A stretch of 64,000 nt of DNA from Salinicola lusitanus (GCF_003206045.1 NZ_PZJM01000009.1:62001-126000); one strand, 5' to 3'; counted from the stretch's first letter, positions 27,119 through 36,855 are shown. Numbers and translations: made by a program. The notes: generated from the letters alone by a model not told the origin.

Positions 27119-28141
27119 TTGGCCAAACGACGACGACGCGGTTCGCAGCGCGTCACCATGGGGGAAGTCGCCAGACTGGCAGACGTGTCACCGAGCACGG
27201 TATCACTCTATCTACGTCGGCCGGACGAGGTCTCCCCTGGGCGCGCCGAGAAGATCCAGGCGGCCATCGACCGGCTGGGCTACCTGCCCAACACCATGGC
27301 CGGCGGGCTGGCATCCTCGCGCTCCAACGTGATCGGCGTGCTGGTGCCCACCATCACCAACTCGTTCTTCTCGGAGACGCTGGAAACCCTCGAGCGTCAT
27401 CTGCGAAGCGCCGGTTATCAACTGCTGATCGGCAACACCGAATTCGACGACTCGCGGGAAGAGGAACTGATTCGCTCGATTCTGAGCTGGAACCCCGCCG
27501 GCCTGGTGCTGACCGGCTTCCTGCACACCCGCAAGTCGCTATCGGTGCTGGCCAACAACGATACGCCCATCGTCGAGATGTGGGACTACGGCCAGCCGGG
27601 GCTGGACATGGTGGTGGGATTCTCTCACTACACCTGCGGCCGCTTGGTGGCCGAGCACATGCTGCGGCAGGGACGCCGACGGATGGCGTTCGTCAGCACC
27701 AACTTCGAGCGCGACGTGCGTGCGCGGGATCGCTACCACGGCTTTCGAGAGACAGTGGAAGCCGCCGGAGGGACGGTCGAGCTGCGGGAGCTGAGCGGCC
27801 GCAGCCACGCCGAGGAAACCGGGCGGCTGACCCACGCGCTGATGCAGGATCATCCGGAGATCGAAGCCATTGCCTGTTCCAACGACATGGTGGCGCTCGG
27901 CGTGCTGTGCGAGTGCCAGCGACAGAAGTGGGACATTCCCGACCGCATCGCCCTTGCCGGCTTCGGTAACCTGGACTTCACCACCAGCACCGTCCCCCCG
28001 CTCACCACCATCGAACCGCCACGCCGTGAGATCGGCCAGCACACCGCCCGGCTACTGCTGGCCAGTCTCGCAGGTGAACTCCCGGAGGCGGAGAAACGTC
28101 TGGACCTGGGGGTGAGGCTGGTGGAACGGGAGAGCGTTTGA
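27119..28141 (+). CDS. LacI-family regulator of TTT operon 2
   Basis: LacI/GalR regulator, 340 residues from a TTG at 27119 (GAGG ten bases upstream, product LAKRRRRGSQRVTMGEV) or 327 from the ATG at 27158. Helix-turn-helix VTMGEVARLADVSPSTVSLYLRRPDEVSP, hinge NTMAGGLASSRSN, then the ligand domain ending IALAGFGNLDFTTSTVPPLTTI. The protein is closest in pattern to GntR-type sugar-acid repressors. It is divergent from tctC system 2 with two matching palindromes in the gap, so that operon is the likely target. Confidence 0.9.
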   Translation: MAKRRRRGSQRVTMGEVARLADVSPSTVSLYLRRPDEVSPGRAEKIQAAIDRLGYLPNTMAGGLASSRSNVIGVLVPTITNSFFSETLETLERHLRSAGYQLLIGNTEFDDSREEELIRSILSWNPAGLVLTGFLHTRKSLSVLANNDTPIVEMWDYGQPGLDMVVGFSHYTCGRLVAEHMLRQGRRRMAFVSTNFERDVRARDRYHGFRETVEAAGGTVELRELSGRSHAEETGRLTHALMQDHPEIEAIACSNDMVALGVLCECQRQKWDIPDRIALAGFGNLDFTTSTVPPLTTIEPPRREIGQHTARLLLASLAGELPEAEKRLDLGVRLVERESV

Positions 28142-28184
28142 GGGCATCGGTGGCACAAAGACCGAGACATACGCCCACCATCGA

Positions 28185-28212
28185 ACCCGCTCCGATCAGA
28201 TTCAGAGCGGGT
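28185..28212. terminator. Hairpin between convergent genes
   Basis: ACCCGCTC and GAGCGGGT form 8-bp arms around a 12-base loop, midway between the LacI stop (28141) and the DUF6708 stop (28264). It may end transcription from both sides; there is no clear T-run. Confidence 0.45.
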
Positions 28213-28263
28213 CCTGGAAGGCTGCGGCAGTTGGGCGACGCTCGCCGCTGTCGACCCAGCGAA

Positions 28264-29340
28264 TTAAAAGTATCCCCGGAAGCAGAAGTACAGAATCACT
28301 AACACCTCCGCCCAGCCAAGCAGGAAGCAAAACAGCGGCCAGAGAATTTCCTTGGTGCTCAGCGGAGGCTCGGTTTGACGATTGCGTACGTAGGGATCGT
28401 CCGGTGCGACCCGGCATTTCTCCTCGACCCACTCAGGCCAACGCGGCACGCGACAGGTCCACTTAGCGAGGATACGGCCGGTGCCGGCCCACATGACCAT
28501 CGGTGCGAAAATCAGCTGGAATACGCGACTATCAGCGAGGACCTGAGTGGCCTGGATCAACGAGTGGATGAAACTCTCACGTTTGCCATCCAGATCCAGC
28601 AGGCGCTGGTCGACCTGATAGGCTTGGATATGGCCATCGGGCTCTTCCATATAGCGGCGCACTAGCTCCCAGATTTCCAGCACGCCTTTCATGCCCTTGA
28701 GGCCTTCGTACTTGAAGAAGACGAGGTGATAAAGCATGTTGCCGTTGCGATCGCGTACGTATCCGCGAATTTCCTCACGCGACATACCCCGGCGATCCTG
28801 AGACTTGGTCGCCTGACTGCCATAAAATTGAATATCGTCCCAATTCATGGTGACCACACCCATATCTTGAGTCCAAGCATAGACCTTGCGGTCGCGACGG
28901 TTAAAGCGCATGGGGTAGTGAGTCTTGCGGAACATGTCCCAGCGAACTAAGGCGTTTAGTATAGGAAATCCTATAAATACTCCTGCTAGGATTGCCAGCC
29001 ACGTAAATATGTGAACAATCAATGGGAGACTACCAACATCATCGAAGAGGCTAAAAAACAGAGCTCCGAATCCTATTAAAACAGGGATCGCCCCCATGAG
29101 ACCAAAAAAGGAGGTGACGCCTCGTAGACGCCCTCCCGAATCAATTACTTCAATATAGCTCGAACTAACGGCAATTACCGAGTCATTAAAACGAGGTGAC
29201 TTTACTTGATCTGGCGTTTGCTTCTTGTCGAGCACTTGGACTTTCTCTCCAAATCCTCTCGAGCGTGACATAGTACTGGAGAACCCCCAGTTTGCCCTGA
29301 TCAATAAGTTGTAAAGATCCTTGGCAGTCGTCGATTGCAT
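28264..29340 (-). CDS. DUF6708-type membrane protein A (T6SS island)
   Basis: 358 residues. A polar N terminus (MQSTTAKDLYNLLIRANWGFSSTMS) is followed by two hydrophobic segments near residues 75-130, a long soluble region with DMFRKTHYPMRFNRRDRKVYAW and MSREEIRGYVRDRNGNMLYHLVFFKYEG, and hydrophobic segments at the C terminus (WPLFCFLLGWAEVLVILYFC). This fits DUF6708 proteins found beside type VI vgrG loci. It is a tandem paralogue of the gene at 29603; the last two thirds are nearly identical, the first 130 residues are not. GGAGG lies just before the ATG. Possible immunity protein for the pore-forming-like effector upstream; this is inference. GC of the 5' part is lower than the surroundings. 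Confidence 0.7.
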   Translation of the reverse strand: MQSTTAKDLYNLLIRANWGFSSTMSRSRGFGEKVQVLDKKQTPDQVKSPRFNDSVIAVSSSYIEVIDSGGRLRGVTSFFGLMGAIPVLIGFGALFFSLFDDVGSLPLIVHIFTWLAILAGVFIGFPILNALVRWDMFRKTHYPMRFNRRDRKVYAWTQDMGVVTMNWDDIQFYGSQATKSQDRRGMSREEIRGYVRDRNGNMLYHLVFFKYEGLKGMKGVLEIWELVRRYMEEPDGHIQAYQVDQRLLDLDGKRESFIHSLIQATQVLADSRVFQLIFAPMVMWAGTGRILAKWTCRVPRWPEWVEEKCRVAPDDPYVRNRQTEPPLSTKEILWPLFCFLLGWAEVLVILYFCFRGYF

Positions 29341-29547
29341 ACCCTCCTTCCTTGTGGCTAATGGCTTCGATGCCCTCTAACTGTCCGGTTAGTAACCCGG
29401 TTGAGCACGGCTGGGGCCTGTAGATATAAACCGCTGCCGCTGGTGATGACGATTTTATGAATAATATTGTCTGAGGTTGAACTGACTATTTTCGGCGCCT
29501 GTGTTAAGTCAGCCACGTTGTCGACGGCCCGCTCGGTGTTAATAGTA

Positions 29548-29583
29548 GAGCAGGCCCTGGTTGTGCCAACCCAAAGCCTGCTC
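29548..29583. terminator. Nested hairpin between the two DUF6708 genes
   Basis: Outer arms GAGCAGGC and GCCTGCTC enclose a second small stem GGTTG/CAACC. It follows the stop of DUF6708 copy B on the minus strand. The rest of the 262-bp spacer between the two copies shows no gene. Confidence 0.4.
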
Positions 29584-29602
29584 CCTGTTTAGGTTCAGCG
29601 TT

Positions 29603-30676
29603 TCAAAAATATCCCCGGAAACAGAAGTACAGAATCACTAACACCTCCGCCCATCCCAGCAGGTAGCAGAATAATGGCCAAAGAATTTCCCTCGCACTCA
29701 GCGGGCGCTCGGTTTGGCGATTGCGTACGTAGGGGTCGTTTGGATCGACGCGGCATTTTTCCTCGACCCACTCGGGCCAACGCGGCACGCGACAGGTCCA
29801 CTTTGCGATCAGCCGGCCTGTGCCTGTCCAAGTAATCGCCATTGCAAGAATCACCTGTAGAATGCGGCTGTCTGCAATTACCTGCGTGGCCTGGATCAAC
29901 GAGTGGATGAAACTCTCACGTTTGCCATCCAGATCCAGCAAGCGCTGGTCGACCTGATAGGCCTGAATATAGCCGTCAGGTTCCTCCATATAGCGGCGCA
30001 CCAGCTCCCAGATTTCCAGTACGCCTTTCATACCTTTGAAGCCTTCGTACTTGAAGAAGACGAGGTGATAAAGCATATTGCCGTTGCGATCGCGTACGTA
30101 TCCGCGAATTTCCTCACGCGACATACCTCGGCGATCCTGGGACTTCGTCGCTTCGCTAGTGTAAAACTGAATATCGTCCCAATTCATGGTGACGACGCCC
30201 ATATCCTGCGACCAGGCGTAGACCTTTCGATCACGGCGATTGAAGCGCATTGGGTAGTGGGTTTTCCGAAACATATCTCGGCGCACGAGAGAGTTAAAAA
30301 TAGGGAAGCCTATCAAAACTACAAGTAGAAGAAGGAAAGTAGCGAGAAAGTATATGGGGATAGGCACATTAGTGCTTTGCGCAACCATGTAGTAGATAAC
30401 CAGCCACCCGCTCAGCAGTGTGGCAAGCCCACCAACAAGTCCAAAAGGCGTAGCCAGCCCTCTTAGGCGATTATCTGCATCCACAACTTCTAAAAAGGTG
30501 GCATTGATAGAAATCACTGAACAATTAAATTTCGTTTCCTTGACAGATGGAACGCTTGTGTTTTTTTCGAGCGGCCTAGTACTTCCTTTCAACTTGGTGA
30601 TTTTCGACATTGTTTTCGAGAACCCCCAATTCCCTCTTACATAAAGATTATAAAAATCCTTTTTTGTGGGTTGCAT
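29603..30676 (-). CDS. DUF6708-type membrane protein B (T6SS island)
   Basis: 357 residues from the ATG at 30676, one base after the effector stop; this start matches the start of paralogue A (MQPTKKDFYNLYVRGNWGFSKTMS). Two hydrophobic segments (LVGGLATLLSGWLVIYYMV and IYFLATFLLLLVVLIGFPIF) precede the conserved DMFRKTHYPMRFNRRDRKVYAW region, then two C-terminal membrane segments. Being directly coupled to the effector gene makes it the best candidate for the cognate immunity or accessory protein. Low GC in the first third suggests transfer or rapid replacement. Confidence 0.7.
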   Translation of the reverse strand: MQPTKKDFYNLYVRGNWGFSKTMSKITKLKGSTRPLEKNTSVPSVKETKFNCSVISINATFLEVVDADNRLRGLATPFGLVGGLATLLSGWLVIYYMVAQSTNVPIPIYFLATFLLLLVVLIGFPIFNSLVRRDMFRKTHYPMRFNRRDRKVYAWSQDMGVVTMNWDDIQFYTSEATKSQDRRGMSREEIRGYVRDRNGNMLYHLVFFKYEGFKGMKGVLEIWELVRRYMEEPDGYIQAYQVDQRLLDLDGKRESFIHSLIQATQVIADSRILQVILAMAITWTGTGRLIAKWTCRVPRWPEWVEEKCRVDPNDPYVRNRQTERPLSAREILWPLFCYLLGWAEVLVILYFCFRGYF

Positions 30677-30677
30677 G

Positions 30678-33338
30678 TCATTTTTCCTTTTGAGTGATTG
30701 CTTCAAGTCTTTGCATGTCATTTTCTAGAGCCGCGTTACCAAGACCTAGATCGCCACGTTCGCCGAAGCCACACTCGGCCAACCACTCTTGCAAGTCATT
30801 TTCCGAAAACCACCAAATGAAAAGTGTTGCCGCAAACGCAACGATCCCGAGCACACCGACAACACACCAAAGAAAGGCTGTGGAAAAAACCCCGGTCATT
30901 CCAATGAAAATCGAGAATGCAACACCACTGCCCAAGATCGTTGGAATACCGGAGGCTAGATAAAGATATCCCATCGTAGTGTCGCCACTTTCAAATTTTT
31001 CGATTCCCTCCCACACATCCATCAACCCTAAAATGACCCCACCCGCCAAACCAAACCTCGCCCCCCATCTCAGGAAAAACCTGCTGGATCCGGCCAGTAG
31101 ATGATCCGTGGCCTCAAATACTTTCCGTGCATGCTCAAACGTCTTACCTACAAGCTCAGCGGCGCCGCTGGCCAAGGCGAACCCCATACCGAGTAGACGC
31201 CCTTGGGCTTGTAGGCCCGCGCCAAGGATGCTGTTCATCTTCCCCAGCTGATCGTTCAGGCTTATGTAAGCCAACGCCACCCCAACGATACCTGCCGAGA
31301 ACTCTAACCTTTCTCGACTTGTCAGGCTTATTGCTCTGGAGGGCGAAGACGTTTCCGCCATAAATTCCTCGAGCGGAGTGAGGTCTATCTGGCGCATATC
31401 GAAGGTCACAGGGGGCTCCCCGTTGACCGCGATGAGCGAGCGCGTTTCCACCCGAACCTTCTGCTGGAACTGATGCAGCTCACTCTCACCCCAGTCGGGG
31501 TGGACCAACTTGAGCGGCTCGCGGGTTCGGGATAAGGCTTCCTCCAACGTCACGCTGATTTGGGTGATCTGAATCGAGCTTCCCGAGATCATCCCCAAGG
31601 TGAGCAGGAATGGCGTCGGATTCTGCGCTTTTGCCACGACACTTTGCATTGGCCCCAGCGCATGGCCGAGCATTCTGGCGGGAGAGACAACTTCGTCGGG
31701 ATAATCTTCCGTCAGTCCAAGATAAGCAGCGATCAACGGCCCCCAAGGTAAGGTGGCAGGGTTATGGGGTTTGGCACCGAAATTAACATCGCTCGCTGCC
31801 ATGATCTGTTCGACCAGGGCTTGCTGATTGAGGCACATGCCTCGCAAGAGCAGATTGCTATTGTCGATCTCGCTCGCCGACAGCCATTCAACATACTGTT
31901 TGAAGGCAGGCGCGTAGCTTTGGGTACCCAACAGCACGAAGGAGATCACGGAGACGAAATTGATACCCGACTCGACGTTCGCATCATCGAATCGGCTGTT
32001 GAGGTAGATCAGCAAGGGATTACCAGTCACCCAGCTCACATAGGCCGATGCCAGTGGCTGCATATTCTCTTCATCGTAATCCGATAGCTGCGAGCGATAG
32101 GTGCTCTCCATCCAGTGATCGGGCTCGCCGGGCCGGAGTTTGTCGCCATACTTGCCCCAGGCATCGTTGGCGGCCTCTTCGAGTTCAGACTCACTGATGC
32201 TCTTGTAGGCAGCTAGCCGCGTGGCCTCGACCTCTTGCCGATAAGCGGGATCTTCCTTCTGCCGACGCTCGAAGGTGGCTTTGGCTGCATGTGCTATGCC
32301 CGGCGGACCTCCATAAGTACGGTAGTACTCATGTTCGAGCCGCTCCTCGACGATCTTATTGGCGCGCTGCATCCGCGCCCGCTCCCGGAAGCCGTCTCGC
32401 AGCGCATTGACGATCCCCGCCGTCACTAACGGGCGCTTGATCGCTTCCTGCTCGTTGAACTCATTCTCTCGTGCGGCGAGTAGTGCAGCGAGATCGCTGG
32501 TGACACCGGCCGGATCGTCGAGCACGCACAGCGCTGGCGTCATCTCACTCGGCTCGGCCTGGCGTTGCGACCACTCGATGAACCCATCGACATCGCCCTG
32601 AATCCCGTTGACGGGTGCCAGGCTGTGGCTCAGCGCGCTCACTTCCGTACTCTGGCTCGCTGCGCTGCCGCCCGTATCGCTCGACTGGCGCTGCACCCAA
32701 GGGAAATTGGCCTCGGCCACCCGCTCCCCGAGTTCACTGAGCGGGCGGGTATAGTCCGCCGCGCCTCCTTTCCATTGCGTCAAGGAGAGCCTGCGCATGG
32801 CGTCACGCCGGCCATCCGTATTGGCGGCGTGCTCTTTCCAAACCCGCTTGGTCCAGCGGTCATCCGAGAAGGCGAGGTAGAGCTCTGTAGCGTCCTGAGC
32901 CGCCGGGACCGTGATACAGCGCCCTGGATAGACATGCTCGGGATTGCCGCGGCAGGGAAACTCGTCATCCTCCACCGGCGCATGGATATCGGCATCGATC
33001 GGCCCCGGCGCGTCGGGATCGAGCGCCAGCAGCTCGTCGTTGGTGACATCGATATAGCGGCTGAGAAAACCTTCGTCGGTCACGTAGTAGCCCTGCCAAC
33101 GTCCACGGGCCGCGTTGAAGACATACAGAAAGCCTTCTCGCAGTAGCCTCAGTGTGTAGTGCTGGTCTCCTGCAAGCGCAATCTGCGAGATGGCATCATC
33201 CGCGAGATCCGCCGGCAATCCAGGGGCGCTAATGCTGACATTATCGCTACGCGCCACGGCATATCGTACGGGCAGGATAGGCAGGCCACCGCCGCCACAG
33301 AAGCTGCAATCGGGGCGAGGACTATCGGCGCTACTCAT
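30678..33338 (-). CDS. T6SS effector, VasX/BTH_I2691-like
   Basis: 886-residue protein. The N terminus carries the VasX-type region, beginning with a Cys-x-x-Cys knot and CSFCGGGGLPILPVRYAVA (residues 11-29), then QHYTLRLLREGFLYVFN. The middle is largely helical. The C-terminal 200 residues hold several hydrophobic helices (around GIVGVALAYISLND, GGVILGLMDVW, LASGIPTILGSGVAFSIFIGM and FLWCVVGVLGIVAFAATLFIWWF), as in colicin-like, membrane-permeabilising VasX effectors. Start overlaps the adaptor gene by 8 bp with GGAG upstream. Delivered by the VgrG at 34222 through the DUF4123 adaptor is the natural reading. Pore formation is inferred, not shown. Confidence 0.82.
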   Translation of the reverse strand: MSSADSPRPDCSFCGGGGLPILPVRYAVARSDNVSISAPGLPADLADDAISQIALAGDQHYTLRLLREGFLYVFNAARGRWQGYYVTDEGFLSRYIDVTNDELLALDPDAPGPIDADIHAPVEDDEFPCRGNPEHVYPGRCITVPAAQDATELYLAFSDDRWTKRVWKEHAANTDGRRDAMRRLSLTQWKGGAADYTRPLSELGERVAEANFPWVQRQSSDTGGSAASQSTEVSALSHSLAPVNGIQGDVDGFIEWSQRQAEPSEMTPALCVLDDPAGVTSDLAALLAARENEFNEQEAIKRPLVTAGIVNALRDGFRERARMQRANKIVEERLEHEYYRTYGGPPGIAHAAKATFERRQKEDPAYRQEVEATRLAAYKSISESELEEAANDAWGKYGDKLRPGEPDHWMESTYRSQLSDYDEENMQPLASAYVSWVTGNPLLIYLNSRFDDANVESGINFVSVISFVLLGTQSYAPAFKQYVEWLSASEIDNSNLLLRGMCLNQQALVEQIMAASDVNFGAKPHNPATLPWGPLIAAYLGLTEDYPDEVVSPARMLGHALGPMQSVVAKAQNPTPFLLTLGMISGSSIQITQISVTLEEALSRTREPLKLVHPDWGESELHQFQQKVRVETRSLIAVNGEPPVTFDMRQIDLTPLEEFMAETSSPSRAISLTSRERLEFSAGIVGVALAYISLNDQLGKMNSILGAGLQAQGRLLGMGFALASGAAELVGKTFEHARKVFEATDHLLAGSSRFFLRWGARFGLAGGVILGLMDVWEGIEKFESGDTTMGYLYLASGIPTILGSGVAFSIFIGMTGVFSTAFLWCVVGVLGIVAFAATLFIWWFSENDLQEWLAECGFGERGDLGLGNAALENDMQRLEAITQKEK

Positions 33339-34218
33339 GTCCGCTCCTTAACTCTGAAATGAGGATGTTCCATTCGGCGTCATGCCATGCGTCCAGATGA
33401 CCGCCAGTTTCGGATCGTCGCCGCGTCGCTAGCGCCATGAACTGCTCTACCTGTTCCTGTCCGGCCAGGTCCGGCAGATGCATGGCCGCCCGTTCTGCCA
33501 GTAACGACTGATCCTCGGACGATAGGCTCGAGCGTTGCGCATGACGCAGAGTGTCATCCAGCCACTGCCAATGGATCGTGTCCTGCGGCCAGGCGGGGGC
33601 CAGCAGGCTCAGACGGCGCAGACTCCGATTCAGTCCCGCAAAGCGATCGATACTCGACCACTGGGCACGAGTCAGTTCCAACCAATCGATGGCGGTAGTG
33701 ATCTCGGGACGCTTCAGGACATAAGACCGACCCTGCCCATCGAACCAGAACCATTGATCGAGAGGCCCCAGAAGTCGGGCCAGTTGCATCGGCGTCAGCA
33801 GCCACGCCAGATGGCGGAAGACGAGCGGATCGTAATAGCGAAACCAGTGATATCGGCGGTCGCCAGGGCGCCGCTGCAGCAGCTGGCGACGCAGGTGGTA
33901 GGCCGTTTGTTCGAGATCGGCGCTTGTACTCATCAGCGCCGAGAAAAACGAGGCGCCACGTTTACGATAGCGACGGATGTGGTCGATCACGTCGTCACGC
34001 GTCTCATCGGACAAGATCTGGAGATCGACCAGCTGCGGCAGGCGATGACCTCGCGCCGGAGCAGGCGACGTTTCCAACGCCCGGACAGGCAGGTCACGCC
34101 AGTCTCGTTCGTGCACGACCAAGGGGTTGATCACGGCGTAGTCGAATTGATGCAGCGACTCTGCCGTTAGACTCGCGTCATCTGTGCGAATCCGGGATGG
34201 CTCCATCAATACCGACAT
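33331..34218 (-). CDS. DUF4123 T6SS adaptor/chaperone
   Basis: 295 residues. The DUF4123 core is visible: SFFSALMSTSADLEQTAYHLRRQLLQRRPGDRRYHWFRYYDPLVFRHLAWLLTPMQLARLLGP, with the family's Arg-Phe-x-x-DP and Gly-Pro features. DUF4123 proteins (Tap/TEC) load a specific effector on the tip of its VgrG. Placed exactly between vgrG (3-bp gap) and the effector (8-bp overlap), it should serve this pair. A GGAGGGTGA ribosome-binding site lies in the vgrG stop region. Confidence 0.85.
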   Translation of the reverse strand: MSVLMEPSRIRTDDASLTAESLHQFDYAVINPLVVHERDWRDLPVRALETSPAPARGHRLPQLVDLQILSDETRDDVIDHIRRYRKRGASFFSALMSTSADLEQTAYHLRRQLLQRRPGDRRYHWFRYYDPLVFRHLAWLLTPMQLARLLGPLDQWFWFDGQGRSYVLKRPEITTAIDWLELTRAQWSSIDRFAGLNRSLRRLSLLAPAWPQDTIHWQWLDDTLRHAQRSSLSSEDQSLLAERAAMHLPDLAGQEQVEQFMALATRRRSETGGHLDAWHDAEWNILISELRSGHE

Positions 34219-34221
34219 GGA

Positions 34222-36855
34222 TCACCCTCCCACGGGCGTACTGCCTGAAGATGACTTATCGGCGCCCGCGAACTGCTTCTCGCACTCTCCCTCCGGCAGC
34301 TCAGGCATCGCGACATCCATGCTCGCCGGCCCGCCAAAGCTGTGCTGAGCGCCTTTGATATCAATCGCACCAGGGCCGTGGACGTCGATATTGCCACCTT
34401 CGATACGGATATAGCCGCCGCCGCTGGTGAGCAAAATGCCGTTGGCGGCGTTGATCTCGACCCGCCCTTCGGTGGAGGTGATCTTGACGTCCTTCTCCGC
34501 GGTCAGCGCCATCTCGTCGCTCTGCGCCTGCACCTCCACCTTGCCGCGGGCGGCGAAGAGCTTGATGCCGGCGCGGTAGACGAACAGCGAGAGCTTCTCG
34601 GAGATCGAGGCGACCAGACTCTTGCCGGTGGCGACATTGACGTCCTCGCCGCTGGAGACACTCAGCGAACGCCCCTGGGCCAGGTGGGTCGATTCCGGCG
34701 TGCTCATCGTGATGCCGGCGGGCGAGGCGATATGCAGCCAGGGTGCCTTCATCCGCGCCGCTTCGCCGCGGCCGCCGCTGTCGGTGGCGCCACGGGCGTT
34801 GCTCTGATCAGCATCCGCAAGCTGTTCGCTATTGCCGTAGCGGTCGTCGGCGTCTTCGCCGGCCTGCTTGAGGTTGTCGCGGCTGTCGAGCGCTTCGGCG
34901 TTGTGGTCCGCCGCACTCTGGCTGAGGCTGTCGGTGAGGTTGTAGGCGCTGTCGAGCTGCTGCTTGGCCGGGGTGAGGTCGAGCTGGTCGCCGCTGGCGC
35001 CGAGCTGGCCCCAGCTGGTGAGGTAGAGCCCCTGGTTGGCGCGGATGGCACCATAGGCGTCGGTGCGCAGCTCGAACCCGGTGCCGCGGAAGGCGCCGCG
35101 GGTGTTGCCGGTCTGGTGGATCAGATAGCCGAGGTTGAGCTGGCTCTTCTCGGCTTCGGAGTTGAGACGCACCCGCTCCTGGTCGGTGGCGTCGTCGAAG
35201 ACGAGTTCGTTGTACTTGCTGCCACGGTAGGTCTTGCTCTTGAACCCGGAAAGCAGGCCGTGGCTGTGCCAGTCGGGGGTCTGCTCGCCGTTGTAGACCC
35301 GGCCGGTGATCAGCGGGCGGTCGGCATCGCCTTCGAGGAAGTCGACCAGCACTTCCTGGCCGATACGCGGCACGAACACCCCGCCCCAGCCGGCACCGGC
35401 GTTGGGCTGGGAGACCCGCAGCCAGACGCTGCTATTTTCATCCTGCTGCCCCTGGCGATCCCAGTGGAACTGGACGCGCACCCGGTTGAGGTGGTCGGTG
35501 TGGATCTCCTCGTTGGCGGGGCCGACCACGGTGGCGGTCTGGGGTCCGCCGATCACCGGGCGATGGTGGGTCAGCGGATGGCGGTAGGGCTGGCTGCGCC
35601 GCTGCGCTTCGAGATCGACCAGAAAGTGGCCGGTACCGCCGGTGGCGTAGTCGCTGAGACGCTCGCCGGTGGGATCTGCAGTGTCACTCTCCAGCCCATG
35701 GGCGCGCTTGGCAGCATCGAGCTGCGGCTGCAGGCTGCCCGGCAGTGCCTGGAACTGGGCCGAGACCGGCAGCGCATTCTCGGCGTGCACGGTCACCCCG
35801 AGCAGCAGGAACTGACGCTCTTCTTCGCCCCCGGTGTCGTGAAGCGGGTGCTGGGTGAGTTCGAACCAGCGCCCGGCCTGGAGCTGGCGCGCGCCGCCGC
35901 TACCACGGAAGCGCTTGGCGCGGGACTCGTGAGACTCGAGGCGGTTCTCGGTCAGGCGCTCGCCGCGCTCATAGCCGTGGTAGTAGTACTCGCCGGCGTA
36001 GTCGTAGAGCTCGGTCTTAGGCAGGTTGCCCTGATCGCTGAGGGTGTCGAGCCCGGTGCGCTTGGTCAGCGAGGGCTGCTTGTAGTCGAAGGTGCCGACG
36101 CTGACCCGGGTGGGCTGCTGGGCGCGCACGCCGCCCCACTGGGTCAGCGCATCCTCGCGCTCGGTGGCTGCCTGACGGTGGAAGCGGATCGCCTGGGGGC
36201 TGACCGGCTGGGTGGTATCGACATCGTCGGTGATGACCAGGCGATGGCCGTCGAAAGTTCGACGCTCGCCTTCGCCGCCGCCGTCAGCCCCTTCGCTATC
36301 GTCGCTATATTCGAAGTAATACCAGAGCCCCTCCTCTTCACACAGCCGATTGACGAAGTTGAAATCGCTCTCGCGATACTGCACGCAGTAGCTGCGGGCG
36401 GGATAGTCACGACGCAGATCGAAGCGGTAGCGGCCCTTGGCCAGTTCATGACCGTCGAACACGTCGGTGAGGACATCGACGACGCTGCGATCCTGGAAGA
36501 TCCGGCTGTCGCGACCCAGCTTGAGCATGGCCAGCCACGGCACCAGGGTGAGCTGGTAGTAGGTAACGCCGCCGTCCTCGCCCAGCAACGCCGCCTCACT
36601 GACCAGCCCGTGCAAGCGGCGATAGCTGCCGTCGGCCTGCAGGATCGAGAGCCGGGCCGGCTGGGCCATCAGCGTCTTGAGTTCGATATCGCCCTGCTGG
36701 GAGACGCAATCGAGGGTGTAGGTGAAGGGCTCGCTGACCCGCTCCTCGCCCACCAGCCGGTGAGGAATGAACGACGTTCCGGCAAGTTCGAGCGTCAGCA
36801 GCCGCTGGGACTGCGACAGGTCGATATCGAAAGTGTCGAGTAGTTCGTTGAACAT
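34222..36855 (-). CDS. vgrG: Type VI secretion spike protein VgrG
   Basis: 877-residue VgrG. The gp27-like hub occupies about the first 380 residues (LVGEERVSEPFTYTLDCVS, YPARSYCVQYRESDFNFVNRLCEEEGLWYYFEY), then the gp5-like OB fold (RVRVQFHWDRQGQQDENSSVWLRVSQ, GAGWGGVFVPRIGQEVLVDFLEGD) and a beta-helix with a DUF2345-type tail (TGKSLVASISEKLSLFVYRAGIKLFAARGKVEVQAQ). The last 40 residues form a short polar tail with no toxin domain, so toxicity must come from cargo. No T6SS structural genes are in the window; this is an orphan vgrG island. Confidence 0.96.
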   Translation of the reverse strand: MFNELLDTFDIDLSQSQRLLTLELAGTSFIPHRLVGEERVSEPFTYTLDCVSQQGDIELKTLMAQPARLSILQADGSYRRLHGLVSEAALLGEDGGVTYYQLTLVPWLAMLKLGRDSRIFQDRSVVDVLTDVFDGHELAKGRYRFDLRRDYPARSYCVQYRESDFNFVNRLCEEEGLWYYFEYSDDSEGADGGGEGERRTFDGHRLVITDDVDTTQPVSPQAIRFHRQAATEREDALTQWGGVRAQQPTRVSVGTFDYKQPSLTKRTGLDTLSDQGNLPKTELYDYAGEYYYHGYERGERLTENRLESHESRAKRFRGSGGARQLQAGRWFELTQHPLHDTGGEEERQFLLLGVTVHAENALPVSAQFQALPGSLQPQLDAAKRAHGLESDTADPTGERLSDYATGGTGHFLVDLEAQRRSQPYRHPLTHHRPVIGGPQTATVVGPANEEIHTDHLNRVRVQFHWDRQGQQDENSSVWLRVSQPNAGAGWGGVFVPRIGQEVLVDFLEGDADRPLITGRVYNGEQTPDWHSHGLLSGFKSKTYRGSKYNELVFDDATDQERVRLNSEAEKSQLNLGYLIHQTGNTRGAFRGTGFELRTDAYGAIRANQGLYLTSWGQLGASGDQLDLTPAKQQLDSAYNLTDSLSQSAADHNAEALDSRDNLKQAGEDADDRYGNSEQLADADQSNARGATDSGGRGEAARMKAPWLHIASPAGITMSTPESTHLAQGRSLSVSSGEDVNVATGKSLVASISEKLSLFVYRAGIKLFAARGKVEVQAQSDEMALTAEKDVKITSTEGRVEINAANGILLTSGGGYIRIEGGNIDVHGPGAIDIKGAQHSFGGPASMDVAMPELPEGECEKQFAGADKSSSGSTPVGG

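Noticed and set aside
34342-36843. Very long open frame (over 800 codons) antisense to vgrG
   Set aside because: It mirrors the codon bias of a GC-rich gene; vgrG has full domain support, the antisense product has no recognisable motif.
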